Shown: positions 1 to 12,882, numbered from the stretch's first letter. The stretch is DNA of 64,000 nt from Apiosordaria backusii (GCA_030549205.1 JAUKTV010000010.1:930001-994000), one strand, 5' to 3'. A program made the numbers and translations. The notes: generated by a model from the letters alone, not told the origin.

Positions 1-3000
1 TTCTTTAAAAGAAAAAAAAGAAAGGCTTTAAAAGGCCTAAAGGCTTTAAAAAAAGGCCTAAGGTTAAAGATTTATTTATTTATATAGTAAGCTTTTATAA
101 TTTAACTTTAAAGGTCTTTAAAGACTTTAATAATAACGATAGTAATAAGGGTATTTATATAGTATTTATAGAGCTTATTAAAGATATTAAAAGTACTAAA
201 GGTAAGGCCTTAGCAATACTTTCTTTAAGGAATGCCTTTTTATATAATATTAGGTCTACTAACTATATTATTAATAATCGAAAATAGTTTACTAACTATA
301 AACTTAATAATAGCTTATTAAAGATAATTTATATAGAAAAGGGTCCCTTAATATTTAAAGGCTTTAAAACCGCTATATTTATAATACTTTTATAGAAAGA
401 ACCTTCTAAATATACTAAGCTTAAGCTTAAAAATACTCTATATATTCTTTAATTTAATATTAACCTTTTTAATAGTATACTATATTATAAAATTAGCAGT
501 TAAGTTAAAAAGGAAGTACTATATAGGCTTAATAAGGCTTTAATAGCGGTATTCGATTTTAAGGCTTTAGGCCTCTTTTTAAAATTATAGAAAATAAAAA
601 GGCCTATTATTTACTATAATATAAGTTTTAACGTTATTAGTTAAAAGTAAAAATTAATAGTAGAGCTTCTTAATAAGCCTTTATTTTAAAAGGATAACTA
701 TTCGAAGGTCGATTTAGACCTTTGAAAGCTTAGTAATAGGCCTATAGAGTTAAATAGCAATAGTACTATTAGCTTTAATTTAAATACTTAAAGGGTAAAG
801 CCCTATAGGCTTAAAGGATCTAAATCTGGCTATAAAGAAGGCCGTAGTTAAGGTAGACTTAAAAGAATAAAGCTTTATTAGCTTATAAAAGGCCCTAATA
901 GTTTAAATAACTTTAGCTTTAAAGGATTTAGTTAAAGTAGACCTACTAAAGAGCTCTATAAGCTTAAAGAAGGCTTTAATAACTTAAATAACCCTAGCCT
1001 ATTTAATTAAAAAAAGGCTTAAGGGGGCTATATATTTAAGAAGGCTATTAAAAATATCCTTAATATTACTATAGACTACTATAGTAAATTACTTTAAATA
1101 GTATTAAAATAGTATATTAAGCTAAGTTATATAGGCCTAATACTGTTAAAAAAGACTAGTAAAATTACTACTAAGCTTTTAAACTTAAATTAAATAAAAG
1201 AAGTAGATTTTCAATGCTTAGTCTATAATAAAGCTAAAGCAGTAAAAAGGCTTTAATTTTCTACAATTTTAAACCTTCTTAAGGCCTTAGGTTCTATTAA
1301 AGGCGATACTTTTAAAATTAAGCCTATACCCTATAATAGGCTTCCTATAGTATTAATTTTAATAGACTAAAAATCCCGATTTAAGTAGGCCTTTTATTTA
1401 TTAAATATTAAAGGACTAACTATACTAAGTACTATTAAAAGCTTTTTTAAAGGCCTAAAGAATCGCTATAACCGGTACCCTATCTGTTTTTACTATAATA
1501 GTAGAAAAGAAATTAACTATAAATTATAGGCCTAGTTTTCTATTAAAGGTATTGAATTTTCTACTTTTAGGCTTTATATTTATAAGTAAAATGGCTTAAT
1601 TAAACGTTCTATTAAAGTGTTTTTAAACTGATTATAAGCTATAATGGTATTATTATAGCTCTCTTAGTATTTATAATACTATATAGTACCTATAGTACTT
1701 AAATTAGTTAACTATATAGTAGTTAATAATAAGGACTTAACTTTTTATTAAACGTTCTATAATAAATTAAAGCCTTCCCTTTCTTATAAACTAGACTTAA
1801 GCTGATTTAAGGCTATAGGCTCCTTTATAGAGCTCTTTATTCTAATTAAAAAAAGGTCTAAAGCTTTAAAGCTATAGGCCTATATAGAGCCTAGTAAGCT
1901 ATTAACTATCTTTAAAAGTAAGACCTACTAAGTATAAATACCGGCTAGAAAAGTAGTAATAAAATCTTCCTTTATAAATATAATAAATAAACCTACTATA
2001 ATTTAAAGTATTACTGCTATTTTAAAAGGAAATTTAAGTTAAAAGAAGGTAAAGCTATTATAATTAATAGATAAAGATAGTAACCTATACTTTAAATATA
2101 ACTTAGTTGGTTAATTAAGTTTGTAAATTAACTAATAAGCCAATACTGAAAAATTCTCTAATAGTAAGCCAATTAGTAAGCCTATTATTTAAAAGGCTAT
2201 AATCGATAGTAGCTTAAAGCCTTTTAATAGGTCTATTATAGGCTTTAAAGTCAGCTTAAAATCTCCTATTAAAGACTACTTACTAATAGAAATAAAAGAA
2301 CTATATTTAAGTATAGGTAAAGATATTAAAATAGGTATTAGCCAATTTATTAAATTAATATTAGTTAAGGTTAAGGTCTATTACTATAGGGTATTTAAAG
2401 GTCCTTTTAATATTAGTTTATTACTTTAAATATTAAAATAAGTATTAAAAAACCTTGAAAAATCCTACTAGCTAAAGGCTATATATAGTAAATTTAAGTA
2501 AATAGTTAACTAAAGAACCTTTAAATTCCTTCCTTAAAGTACTTTCTTTAAAGACTATATACTATTAATTAATAGATTAGTACTATATAAGAAGCCTAAT
2601 AAAGAAAATAGGCTTTTAAAGTTTAAAGCTAGGTTAATTATTAAAGGATTTTTATAAAAGAAAGGCCTAGATTTTATAAAGACCTTTACCTTTATTACTA
2701 TACTACTTATCTAGTATATATTACTAACTATAGTGGCTTTATTAAATTAGAAAATAAAATAAATTAATTTTATAGAGGCATTTCTTAATAGCTATTTAAA
2801 AGAGAAAAATTATATAGTAATATTTAAGGGCTTCTATAAGTTCTACCAATTAACAGACTTAATTATTAAAGCCAAACTATATAGGTAAGGCTTTAAGCTT
2901 AAAACTAATTAAATAATTCGCCTTTTTAAAGCCCTATATAGTTTAAAGTAAAGCTTTAGACTTTAGTAAGCTAAACTTACTAAACTATTAAAAGAAAAAG

Positions 3001-4286
3001 GTTTTATAGTGCTAATTTCTAACTCTATTATTTTTTATAATCTTAAGGTTAGGATTTTTATAGTAATTTATATTAATAATTATTTAATTATAGGCTTTAA
3101 TAAGGCCTATATTTAATAGTTTAAGAAAAGCTTAAATAAGGTTTATCTAATAGAAAATAAAGGGCCGGCTTCCTTCTTTTTAAAGGTTTAAATAATAAAG
3201 GAAAAGCGTCGCTTCCTTCTATAGTTTAGTTAAGCCTAATATATATAGAAAGCAATTAAAACCTTTAGCTTTAAAAATAACTGTAAAATACTAGTTCCTT
3301 TATAGCCTAGAATAGTAGCTTAGTATAAAGACCTTAAATTAAAAGAAAGCCCTATAAGTAAGTCAGATTATATACTATTCTAGTATATAGTAGGTACTAT
3401 ATAATATTTAATAATCTAAATAAGGCCTAATATTGCTTTTGCAATATAGTAGCTTTTAAAGAGTATATAGTAATCTACTATAGTAAGCTTAAATACTGTT
3501 AAAAACCTTCTAAAGTATTTAAATAGTATGGAGAATTTAATAATCGCTTACGGCTATACTATTAGATCTATTAAAAAAAGGGCACTATAGTACCTATAGG
3601 CTTTATAGATTTAGATTTTATAGAGGACTTAAAGGACTTAAAATCTACTTACGGCTTTATATTTAAAGTAGCTAAAGGCCTTATAAACTAGAAATTAAAA
3701 AAGGCTAGTACTATAAGCCTTTTTACTTTAAAGGCTAAAACCAACATACTTACTAAGGTTATTTATAAGGCTCTATAGATTAAAGGGGTTTATAAAAAGT
3801 TAAAGTATACTTTAATAGGCTCTACCTTTCTATATAGTAATAATATTGGCTTTATAATTACTACTTATAACTTAGCCCTTTATAATTATACTAAGTATAC
3901 ATTGCTAAAATACTATTAAATTAGGAAGTAAGTTAGGGTATTATAGGTTATTATTAATTACTTAAATACTAAACAAATACTGGTTAATAGGCTAATTAAA
4001 TTACTGGCCAGTTAAAAATTTAAGACCTTTATAGGTCTTTTAAGCTTAAGGAATAGGCCTATAGAGGAAAAGTTAGTAAAGGAATAGATTAAAAAACCAC
4101 CCTCGTTATATTTAATTTTCCTTTATAATTTAGTTTATAAAAGTAATTGCTTAATACTTAAATATATAAGCCTTAATACCTTATATACTTTATATTTTAG
4201 TTTTTTAATTAGCCAGTTAGTTTATTAGTTTTAGCTTACTATAGTAAGCCTTAGATTTAAATCTAAGCCTACTACTTACTATAAGT
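1..4286 (+). mobile_element. Ty1/copia retrotransposon internal region, RIP-degraded, 5' end outside window
   Basis: Reading through stops on the + strand recovers copia Pol in the usual order. A protease-like block lies near 225-500 (a degenerate counterpart of the copia stretch ending in LKNxLYIP..NLFS). Integrase lies near 1340-2000 (D..SRF.., the KGIEFST stretch, NGLIKRS and the KRSKALKL stretch before VVIKSSF). Reverse transcriptase lies near 2560-3100 (KARLIIKGF, then EAFLNSYLKE and GFYK, matching the copia pattern KARLVAKGF..AFLNG.L.E..Y). RNase H lies near 3650-4020 (YSNNIGFI..., then a KHI/REQ-like stretch and a final NRLIKLL). The frame is broken mainly by TAA/TAG, which with the extreme AT content fits RIP. 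The protease-integrase-RT-RNase H order identifies Ty1/copia rather than Ty3. No functional protein is possible. Gag and the 5' LTR are not in the window. Confidence 0.9.
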
Positions 4287-4296
4287 AAAGGAGAGG
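4287..4296 (+). other. Polypurine tract of the copia element
   Basis: AAAGGAGAGG lies directly before the TGTTAA that opens the LTR. This is the expected plus-strand primer position in LTR retrotransposons and fixes the LTR start and element polarity. Confidence 0.75.
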
Positions 4297-4757
4297 TGTT
4301 AAATTAGGTCTCTATAAGGCCTAAGTTTATAATAAGTAGCTGCTATTATATTATATAGTAAAAGCTTAAGTTGGAAAGTCTACCTATTAACTATCTAGCA
4401 CTTATCTGGCATCTTACTTTACTATAAGGCTATTTAAAAGCCTATATTCTACTAATTAATAAGTTAAACTGTTTATAATTTTATATTTAAACTATTAAAG
4501 CCTACTACTGTAGGCAGTATAAGTAGTCTAACCTTAACCCTACGTTAACCTGCATTTTAAGTTAGAGGTGCTTGGTTTTGCGGCCCTTTTATATAGCTAT
4601 AAGTCGATTTTTAAAAAGCTATAAACTATACTAACTTAACTAGCTATAAGACCTATAACTAACCATTAGGCTAGCTAAATTGGCCAAGAATTAGTAAGCC
4701 TATAGTTAAGTAGGTATATTATTACTATACTAAATTATAGGCCTATAGGCCCTGTAG
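4297..4757 (+). repeat. 3' LTR of the copia element (minimum extent)
   Basis: It starts with TGTTAAATTAGG immediately after the polypurine tract. About 460 bp are shared with an inverted copy at 5099-5559. The end is uncertain: similarity to the inverted copy stops near GGCCCTGTA (4749-4757), but the LTR may run on to about 4990 (a plausible U5-like stretch ends CTACA there) if the inverted copy is truncated. Compared with that copy, this one carries T or A where the other has C or G, as expected if it was hit harder by RIP. Confidence 0.7.
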
Positions 4758-5089
4758 GTCAGGAGCTATAGAAGGCTTAGTAAGTGGTTTATAGGGCTTA
4801 GCAAACCTCGGAGTTAACTAAGCTGTACTCTGGCCTATCTACCTACTAAGGTATACAAGGTACCGTACGTTAGTTGGTAGGTATATAGTAAAGGTCAAGT
4901 ACAAACCCTACTATAGAGATTATTATAGTAGATTTATAAAAGGCTAGCACTACAATACAATTGTTTACCTACTATATTTCTATTCTACAGCACCTGTATA
5001 GTACTGTATTCTAATACCCCAGCACTAAACTATAGGTATCACGTGTAAGACTTCCGCTGCACTGTGAGCTAGTGTGTGAGCACTAATTA
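4758..5089. other. Spacer between inverted LTR copies
   Basis: About 330 bp that is unique within the window, less AT-rich than the element body. It may contain the 3' part (U5) of the left LTR plus original flanking DNA. No open reading frame or RNA gene is supported. Confidence 0.4.
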
Positions 5090-5559
5090 CAGGGCCCTTA
5101 GGCCTGTAATTGGCCATACCTATTCCAATAAGTAATAATATATCTACTTAACTATAGGCCTACTAATTCTTAGCTAATTTAGCTAGCCCAGTAGTTAACT
5201 ATAGGTCTTATAGGCAGCTAAGTTAACATAGTTTACAGCTCTTTAAAAATCGACTTACGGCTATATAAAAGGGCCATAAAACCCAACACCCTCAACACAA
5301 AGTGCAAGTTATTGTAAGGTTAAGGTTAGGCTACTTATACTGCCTATAGTAGTAGGCCTTAGTAGCCTGAATATAAAATTATAGACAGTTTGGCCCACTA
5401 GTTAGCAGGATACAGGCCTTTGAATAGCCCTACAGTAAAGTAAGGTGCCAGGCAAGTGCCGGGTAGCTGACAGGTAGGCTTTCCCACTTAAGCTTCCACC
5501 ACATAGTATAATAGCAGCCACCTACTGTAAACTAGGCCTTACAGGGACCTAGTTTAACA
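5090..5559 (-). repeat. Inverted LTR copy (solo or truncated LTR)
   Basis: The reverse complement from 5559 begins TGTTAAACTAGGTCCCTG and follows the left LTR for about 460 bp, ending near GGCCCTGTA. It holds clearly more C and G than the left copy. No internal Pol sequence lies beyond it, so it is a solo LTR or a fragment. No target-site duplication was found at its ends by eye. Confidence 0.7.
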
Positions 5560-6030
5560 TAAACCTAAAGGCTTTATAATTGATACTTACATATTAATTT
5601 ATAATATAGTAGAAGTTCTATATATAATATTTATAGTTTATTATTAAGGTATTATATGATAATACTTTTTAAATATTATAATATAAAAATATAGTAAGTA
5701 GTTAATTATATTATAATATTAACCTTTTATAAATTTACTATAATATTTTTTATAGTAAAGTTTATATTTAACCTTTATTATATATTTATCGACTAATATA
5801 CAGTATTTTATATATTTTAATAAGTAAATAAAGTAAAGTATAGTTTAATTAACTTTAGAGTTTATTAAGCTTTATAAACTATTTATTAAATCCTTTATAG
5901 CTGTTAATTTGTAAGGCTTATAGGTTTATAGTTTAATATAATAATAATATACTTTTCACTTAAGGTTCAGTGGTATATATATAAGACGTAGTATATAGAT
6001 GCTTACAATTAATATAATAGCAGTATCTGA
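5560..6030. other. AT-rich RIP-type spacer up to a sharp composition boundary
   Basis: Almost wholly A/T up to about 5950, then an abrupt change to ordinary genic composition by about 6030. No gene is visible. The remainder to 6374 is the 3' flank of the ABC transporter gene. Confidence 0.7.
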
Positions 6031-6374
6031 TCACAGCACAGCGCTGCAGGTGGTAGTCGACCCAGATGCCGAGGTTCGGCGCGGGGTTCAAGACCGTGGT
6101 GGCTATCGCAATAGACATGGCCGCGGAGTCGCATCGGCGGGGTGGGAACGGATCTGGACATGTACAGGTCGGAGAGGGAGATTGCAAGAGTAAAGGAGCA
6201 GACGGGATAAGAGTGACTTGATATTTTGGCTCCCAAGTGCACATGCAGACCCCCATTCTTTTCTACCCCTGCCTTCCTGCATCAGTAATGGAAACCCCCA
6301 TCCGCGATAGCATCCCACTCTCCATGAGTCTAGTACATCACGTTCGGAAACAAAGAAATGCGAGGTGGGTAGCA

Positions 6375-9300
6375 TCAGGCGGTTTGCCTAATATCCCATG
6401 CCGCTTTCGAAAGAGAAAACAGCTCTTCGCGGTCCACTGCCGCGTCACACATGCCCTTGAAGATGCCGTTTTTGTGCTGAAGCAACTGCCACGAATGGTC
6501 GCACTCCTTCACGCGCCCCGCGTCTAGGCTAAGGATGCGATCGTAGTCGATGACGGTGCGGAGACGATGCGCAATCGTGATGACAGTGGCCTCCATGCTC
6601 CGGATGCATGCCTGAATCTTGAGATCCGACTCGTGGTCGATTGACGCTGTCGCTTCATCCAGGACGACCACCTTGGAGCCTTTCAACACAGCACGTGCAA
6701 TGCACACGAGTTGCCGCTGCCCCTGGGATATGTTTGAGCCCTTCTCGGCAAGAGTGAAGGATAGATCCGTGAACTTTCCTCCTTCTTCCCGTGAATCGAG
6801 CAAGCCAACTCGCGTTAAGGCATCGAGGACCTCCTTGTCTGTGTGCTCGTTGTACGGGTCGAGATTTAGACGCAGCGTCCCAGCAAAAAGCGTCGGGTCT
6901 TGCGGCACGTAGGCGAGCCGGCTCCGCAACGCGTGCAAATCGATCGTTTTGGTGTTCAAGCCGTCGATCAGAATCTGCCCGCTTTCGATTTCGAGGCCGC
7001 GCAGCAAAGTCAGTGCCAGGCTGGATTTTCCAGCCCCAGTGCGGCCGACAATACCCACCCTCTCCAGGGGCCGGACTTGGAAGGACAGGTCCCTAAGTAC
7101 GGGGTCCAAGTGAGCTGCGTAGCGAGCAGAGACTGCCCGGTATTCCACCAAGCCTGACGGAGGCCATTCTTGGCTTGGTTCCGTGGCGGATTTCGGCTCT
7201 TGCGCCTCGGCACTTTCGTCCAAGCAGCCACGAACGCGCTGGAGACTAGATGGCATGGCATTAGCTTGTTGGACCGCTGCTTTGAAGAGCACATTATAGA
7301 CGACTTACGCGGTCATGTTCTGGGTAGTCACCATGTAATATCGGATCAACCACAGTACCTGTTCTGAGAAAACAATGGCATATGACATGCTCAGCCCAAT
7401 CGTGCCGGCATCCCCGTTACTCCTGATGGAAAAGGAGCCAGCAAACAGGGAAACGAAGGCACTTGTAAGACTGAGCCGGAGAACCAACCACCTCTCCGTG
7501 GCCCCCAGGAAGAATGAAGGCTGGTTCAGCTTCCGAAGCAGAGCTGAACTATTAGCCAGATATTCCCTCTCTGCCCCGTAGGCACGGATAGTGACGATTC
7601 CGGAGAGCGTCTCGCCAAGATGCTGGAGGACCGGAGATTGGCGTGTCGATTCGAGAGCTTTGAGGTCGCTCGACGAGGAGATGTAGACCTTGGCGATAAA
7701 GTAGTAGACAACAGAGATGAGAATCGCCGGGAGGAAGAACTGCGGAGTAATGACGACGATGAGAATCGTGGTAGCTATAAGTGACCCCACGAAATGTAGG
7801 GTGGCAATGGCGAGCACGGCCAGATCTTGATCAACAGTCCTCATGTCTCCAGAGAACAAGCCGATCAACTGACCAAATGATTTATCGTCGAAAAACTTGA
7901 GAGTCGCACTCAGAACGGACTTGAGAAGACTGCCGTGGATGCGTACCGAGGCCGTCAGGGAGCCGACGGACAATATGTACAATCTCATGAAGCCTACCAC
8001 AAAATAGACAGCAAGGAGAAGGGCGTAGATCGCAAAGTAGTGCTCCAAGCTCCATGGCGACGCAGGGCCGGACTTCTCGACTGTCTCGTCCGTTGCGCGG
8101 CGTTGCACTTCTACCGTCGCGTTGGAGAGTCGCTGGACCCACCAGTTCACGGTGATGGATCCAACTTGTTGCGCCGCGAAGAAGACGACCAGGGAGATCC
8201 AGTATTTCCATCCGCCCATGGAAGCGAGGTATTTGATGATGGTTTGTCTTGTGTTCGGTCCAGCAGGCTCGGCGGCATGTGAGTCGGACGTTTCCCCTTC
8301 CTCCCCCTCCTTTTCGTCCGCGGGCTTCTGATCCGCTTCACCGTCGCCCGGCACCTCCTCATGAGTGACATGCGTGCCCGGCCCATTTGCAAGCTCCGGA
8401 AGTTGGCCTTGAACTGCCAAATCTGGTTGAGAACCCGTGGCAACCACGGTACCATTGTCGATGCGGACGATGTAATCGGCGCCAGGCGCTGTAAGTGCCA
8501 CATTGTGTGTTGCCAGAATGCAGGTGCGTCCCTGCATCAAGCGTCCTGCAATGCACCTCTGGAAGATCCATGAAGCAGTGTGAGCGTCAACAGCACTCAG
8601 GCAGTCATCTAGAAGCAGATGGCGCGCATTGGAATAAACAGCGCGTGCGAGGGAGACACGTTGTTTCTGTCCACCAGAGAGAGAAACCCCCCCCTCTCCA
8701 ACGGAGGTGAGATCGCCCCGAGGCAATATTTTCAGGTCGGGCTCGAGGGCGCAGGCCTGTAGGACAGCCTTGTAGCGCTCTTCATCGAGCGGTTGGCCGA
8801 AGAGGATGTTGTTGCGCACCGTGTTGTTGGTTAGCCAAGCCTCTTGAGCACAGAAGGCTACACCCTCGACCAAGCCTGTCTTCTCATCCTGAGGCAGAGC
8901 TTCGCGAGAAACCGCGGCAGGCATCCTCACATTTCCGGAGACAAGCGGCATCTCTCCCAATAGCGCGTACAGGAGCGAAGACTTGCCGCTGCCGGTAGCT
9001 CCAATGACGATATTGAGCTTTCCAACCTTAAACTTTAAGTCAAGGTTTTTGAGGGTGAAGGATTTGGGACTCTCTGTTGTCTTGCCGTCCGTTGATGAGA
9101 GATCTGTCGCCTCGCTCTGTCCTGGCCAGGAGAGCGTCGCGTGCTCGAAGCCAATTTCCACTTGGCGACCGGTGGGAGAACTAAGGACTTGATATTTCTC
9201 CGTTTCCTCCTCGTCCAAGAAGCTCTGCACCCGCCCGACAGCTACGAGGGAGCCCTGGACACGTCCAATGATGCTGATCAAGTCGTCGATCGGCGACTTC

Positions 9301-11008
9301 AAGAGGTTGAAGAGAGATAGTGACGTGAAGGTAAGTGAAGGTGTCAACGACTTCCCCCCGATGATTGTGTAGCAGAAAAAGGAAGAAAAGGTGATCAGCA
9401 GAGGCAGGCCGTACCAGATCGTCGCAGAGGTCGACCAGAGCATATAGCGGGCACGAAGCACCCTGAGTTCGGCGACGCGTTGGTCGCCAATCTTCTGCTG
9501 AAAAAAGGAGTCCCAAGCAATGAGTTTGATCACTCGAATACTGCGGATCATCTCGGTAGTGCTCTGGATTCTGATGTCCGATGCAGCCATGACTTGCATC
9601 TGGATGGCGCCCAAACTTTGGGCGATGCGCGAATTCACAGGCACCATCAGCGCCATCAGCGTAATGCCTGCAAACGCGCTAAGCCCCAGAGTCCAGTAGA
9701 GCAACGTGACGGCCATGACGATTTGTATGGGGACTGAGGCCCAGACCTGGTGCATGTTGGCCCCCAGATCAGCAAGTTGGTTGATATCGCCGGTGAAGAG
9801 GTTCATGATGGTGCCGATATCGGCCGTTTGTCCTCCAGGCCCACCGTTCGAAGACCCAACGGCCACCGGCCGCCGCAATGCTTTCTGATAGACCTCGCCG
9901 ATCAGGATTGTCTTCAGCCGGAGCCCAATCTTCTGGCCAAGCCAAATGGTCCGAGCCTCGGCGGCGGATGCCAAAACACTGGTGGCAAATACGAGCACCA
10001 CGTAACCCTGAGCTTCCTGGATAGAGGACTCGGTTGGGCCCTCGACAAATTGGAGGATGGACCTCAAAAGCAAAGTGGGCATAAATGTCAGGACTGCCCA
10101 AGCGACCGCCACGACCCCCTGAACTGCCAGCTGCGGCCCAAAGTGTCGTAGAAGGGTGTGAACAAGAGATGCACTGGGTTTCAGAAGGGCAATGTCAGCA
10201 CAATCCATTTTACACGTCGTAGCAACGGCAAATATACGGCTCACCTCCCCGGCTTGGTCCGAATCACACGCTTGTCGGCAGCGCTGAGCAGAGCCGGCTC
10301 CGGAACGTCCTGAGACTGGAGGCTCCCGGTGCGCCAGGCCTTGAAGAGCATGCCGTCTAGCCAGGTAAACGCCCAAAGACCAAAAATGCTGGACTGGGAT
10401 TCGCCCGTCGCGTCCAGCTCAAGACGGCCATCCTTCCAGGGCGAGCGCGGCGAGAGCAAGGCAGTGACGAGCAGAGCAGATGATACTTTGGTCGTGGTCG
10501 AGCCAGCACCAGAGGTTGCGGTGGTCACGAGCAAGGAAATAGCATAGAGTGTAGCCAAATGATAGCGAGCAGCCCGTCCGGCGTGCTCGAGGCCGGAGGG
10601 CGGCAGCAGAGCCAAAACATACAATCCGCCTAGGTACGACCCGAAAGTGATGCCGACCCAGGAACTAGCGGACGCACTTGCAGCGAGGCCATCCCGGCTG
10701 AGCGACAAGGTCGTCGCCAGTAGCAGACCTTCGAGGGCAGTTAAGAAGACACCGCGTACAGATTTGTCGGGTGTTTGGGCGGTACGTTGCTGGGCGGAGG
10801 ATGTTTTTCGTAATTGCCACGCAAGTAGGACGCCAGACGCTGAGAGAATGATAAGAGGGAGGTGGAATTGAGAATAGCTGCGCAAGAAATGGAAACTGGT
10901 CAACCGCTGCTGTGGCCATGATGTGGGGAAGTTCGGAAGATGGTTTGCTTACCGCTCGACGAAGTCTGTCACAGCTGGGGCGGGCGCTACGTCCCATTCT
11001 AGAGCCAT
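6375..11008 (-). CDS. ABC transporter, ABCC (MRP) type, full length
   Basis: Four exons by splice signal and phase: 11008-10953, 10895-10245, 10173-7309 and 7245-6375, giving 1480 aa. The ATG at 11008 has a good context; introns of 57, 71 and 63 nt each have a branch-like site, and all phases agree. Order: N-terminal membrane region (about 20-235), TMD1, NBD1, acidic linker, TMD2, NBD2. NBD1 has Walker A GATGSGKSS (about residue 628), signature LSGGQ, and LLLDDCLSAVD, with Asp where the catalytic Glu usually sits, typical of ABCC. NBD2 has Walker A GRTGAGKSS (about 1256), signature SQGQRQ and LDEATASID, so it should be the hydrolysing site. The family exports conjugates, drugs or metabolites across plasma or vacuolar membrane; substrate cannot be inferred. 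A TIR element lies about 140 bp upstream of the ATG and may affect the promoter. Confidence 0.95.
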
Positions 11009-11149
11009 GGTGGTGACAGCAGGCGCTGAGCGGGTTCCTGGTCCCCTCTAACTGCGCACTAGCCTGGCGAGGGACTAATATAGCCGATGCTGGAGATCCG
11101 AAGCCTGACGCGGTGGAGAGAGTAATTGGGATTGTGGAGAATTGAACGG

Positions 11150-11512
11150 CTGTGCCTTGCAATCGAAACTTTCGGTGGTCCGTGTGACTTTTTTACAATA
11201 TTTGGCCGAAATTCATATTTTTTGGCTGGGATTTGGTTCATTCGACGCTAGTTAGGTCGCTTGTATATTGTAGGGATTTCTGTATAATAAGAACTCAACC
11301 AAACTACCAAACTTTAAAGCTAAATATCTTTACGAATAAAGGTTTTAGAAAGAAACTAACTTAATATTTAAAATCAGAGCTTTCTTATCTATAATTTCAT
11401 ACTTTTAAATACAAGTTTGTATGATTTTTAAAGGTTAGCTTTCGTTAAAAGAGATGGTTTTTGTAAAAAAAAAGTCACACGGACCACCGAAAGTCTCGAT
11501 TGCAAGGCACAG
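11150..11512. mobile_element. MITE-like element with about 45-bp terminal inverted repeats
   Basis: The left end 11150-11196 (CTGTGCCTTGCAATCG...) is matched, inverted, by 11463-11512, with one mismatch in the main block plus a different T-run length. The interior is AT-rich and has no transposase, so the element is non-autonomous. Total length is about 363 bp. No clear target-site duplication is visible. It sits between the ABC transporter start and a HET pseudogene whose recognisable homology begins just past its right end. Confidence 0.8.
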
Positions 11513-11539
11513 GGGCTATAACTTAGCCTACTTTAGCTT

Positions 11540-12882
11540 GGGGCACTGACCTCTAACAGTCTCAGCTATCGATGGGGCCATTGCCAGCCCTTAATAACAA
11601 CCCTTGCAATAATAAAAAGCTGGAAAAAGCGCATACCGTAGGAGAAAGTTCCCGAGCTATTCCAAGACGCGATCGAGATTGCAGGAGATCTAGATATTCC
11701 CTATCTGTGGATCGACAGTCTCTGCATTGTATGTATAGGACAACCTAGATGATTAGCACCAGGAATCACGCGAAATCTGCAGCATCTACCAGACCTCGGT
11801 CATAACAATTGCCAGAACACCGGGCTTCGGCTGCGAGGACCCCTTGATACCATCACATACCCGCACTGTGTCTGGCAACCTACACGACGGAACTCCCTAC
11901 CAATTCGAGGTCAGGGTAGTAGACAAACACTTGGGCGGATCCCCAGCAGATGTCCATTTCGGCAAAACACTGCTAGGTCGGGGATGGGTTTATCAAGAAC
12001 GATTGCTTTCTAGAAGAATCATACACTTCTGCTCCGACGAGCTTGTTTGGGAGTGCATGGAGGCGACAGTTTGTAAATGCCCCGAAGGCATCCCTGTCGC
12101 TTTTGTTGATAGGTCCAGGCTCGACATCAAAGCGATTCAGAATCGCTAACCCAAAAAGGCTTCGCTGTTGGAAAGACAAAAGATTTGGCACGACATGGTT
12201 AGGGCTTACACTGAGCTGAACTTGACAAAAGCTCCGACCTGGTCTTGGCAATCGGTTGGCACATGCTGCGATTACTGGTCCCGGTCAGATCTGGGAGCTG
12301 GGACCTCATCGTGGGAGGACAGTGATACTGTCATTGAGGAGATTGAGGTTCCTCGGTATCAGACGATTCCATCGCCAAGGGGAGGGTATAGGTCTCATTC
12401 ATATTACACCCAGGAGCAACATTACCGGGTGTGATGGGCAGGACACGCGTAATCTGACCGCCCATGGATGTATAACTCTCACGGGGAGGTTGTTGCGAGG
12501 AACATCGAGCCAGCATTTGCACGACAACGAACTCGAATGGCCGGACTGGTTCCAAGGCACTTTCGGGATTGATCTCAATGTCCGGAAACCAAAAGTGCGT
12601 GGATTGCTTGACATTCGGAACACAGAGAACGAGCCTCTCATCCACCAGGGAGAACCAGTTTTTGCATTGCCGCTTGGGACAAAGATAGAGAGTGGAGCGT
12701 TTTTGGATGTGATAGACCGTTATCGTTATCTCCTTCTGTTGGTCTTGGTGGATGCTGATGAGCAGTTTTATGAGCGGGTGGGACTTGTTGAGCTGGGTCA
12801 TGGCGATTACGAGTGGACGCCGCCTAGGTGGTGGGATGTTCCTTTTGAAAAGGGTGTATTGACTACCTTGAGGATTGTTTAA
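11540..12882 (+). pseudogene. HET-domain (heterokaryon incompatibility) pseudogene
   Basis: HET-domain blocks are readable in order: LSYRWG (11561-11578), LFQDAIEIAG and YLWIDSLCIV, then ESREICSIYQTSVITIA, LGRGWVYQERLLSRR and a C-terminal YERVGLVELG-type end. It is broken by a TAG at 11639 where the family has Trp, a one-base frameshift near 11736, a TAG at 11754 (again Trp), a TAA at 12147 (Gln expected) and a further frameshift between about 12310 and 12434. The region normally between YTELNLT and TWSW is missing, so there is also an internal deletion. The stops fit TGG to TAG and CAA to TAA, the changes RIP makes at CpA on either strand. HET proteins trigger cell death on fusion of unlike strains; this copy cannot make a full protein. 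Confidence 0.8.
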
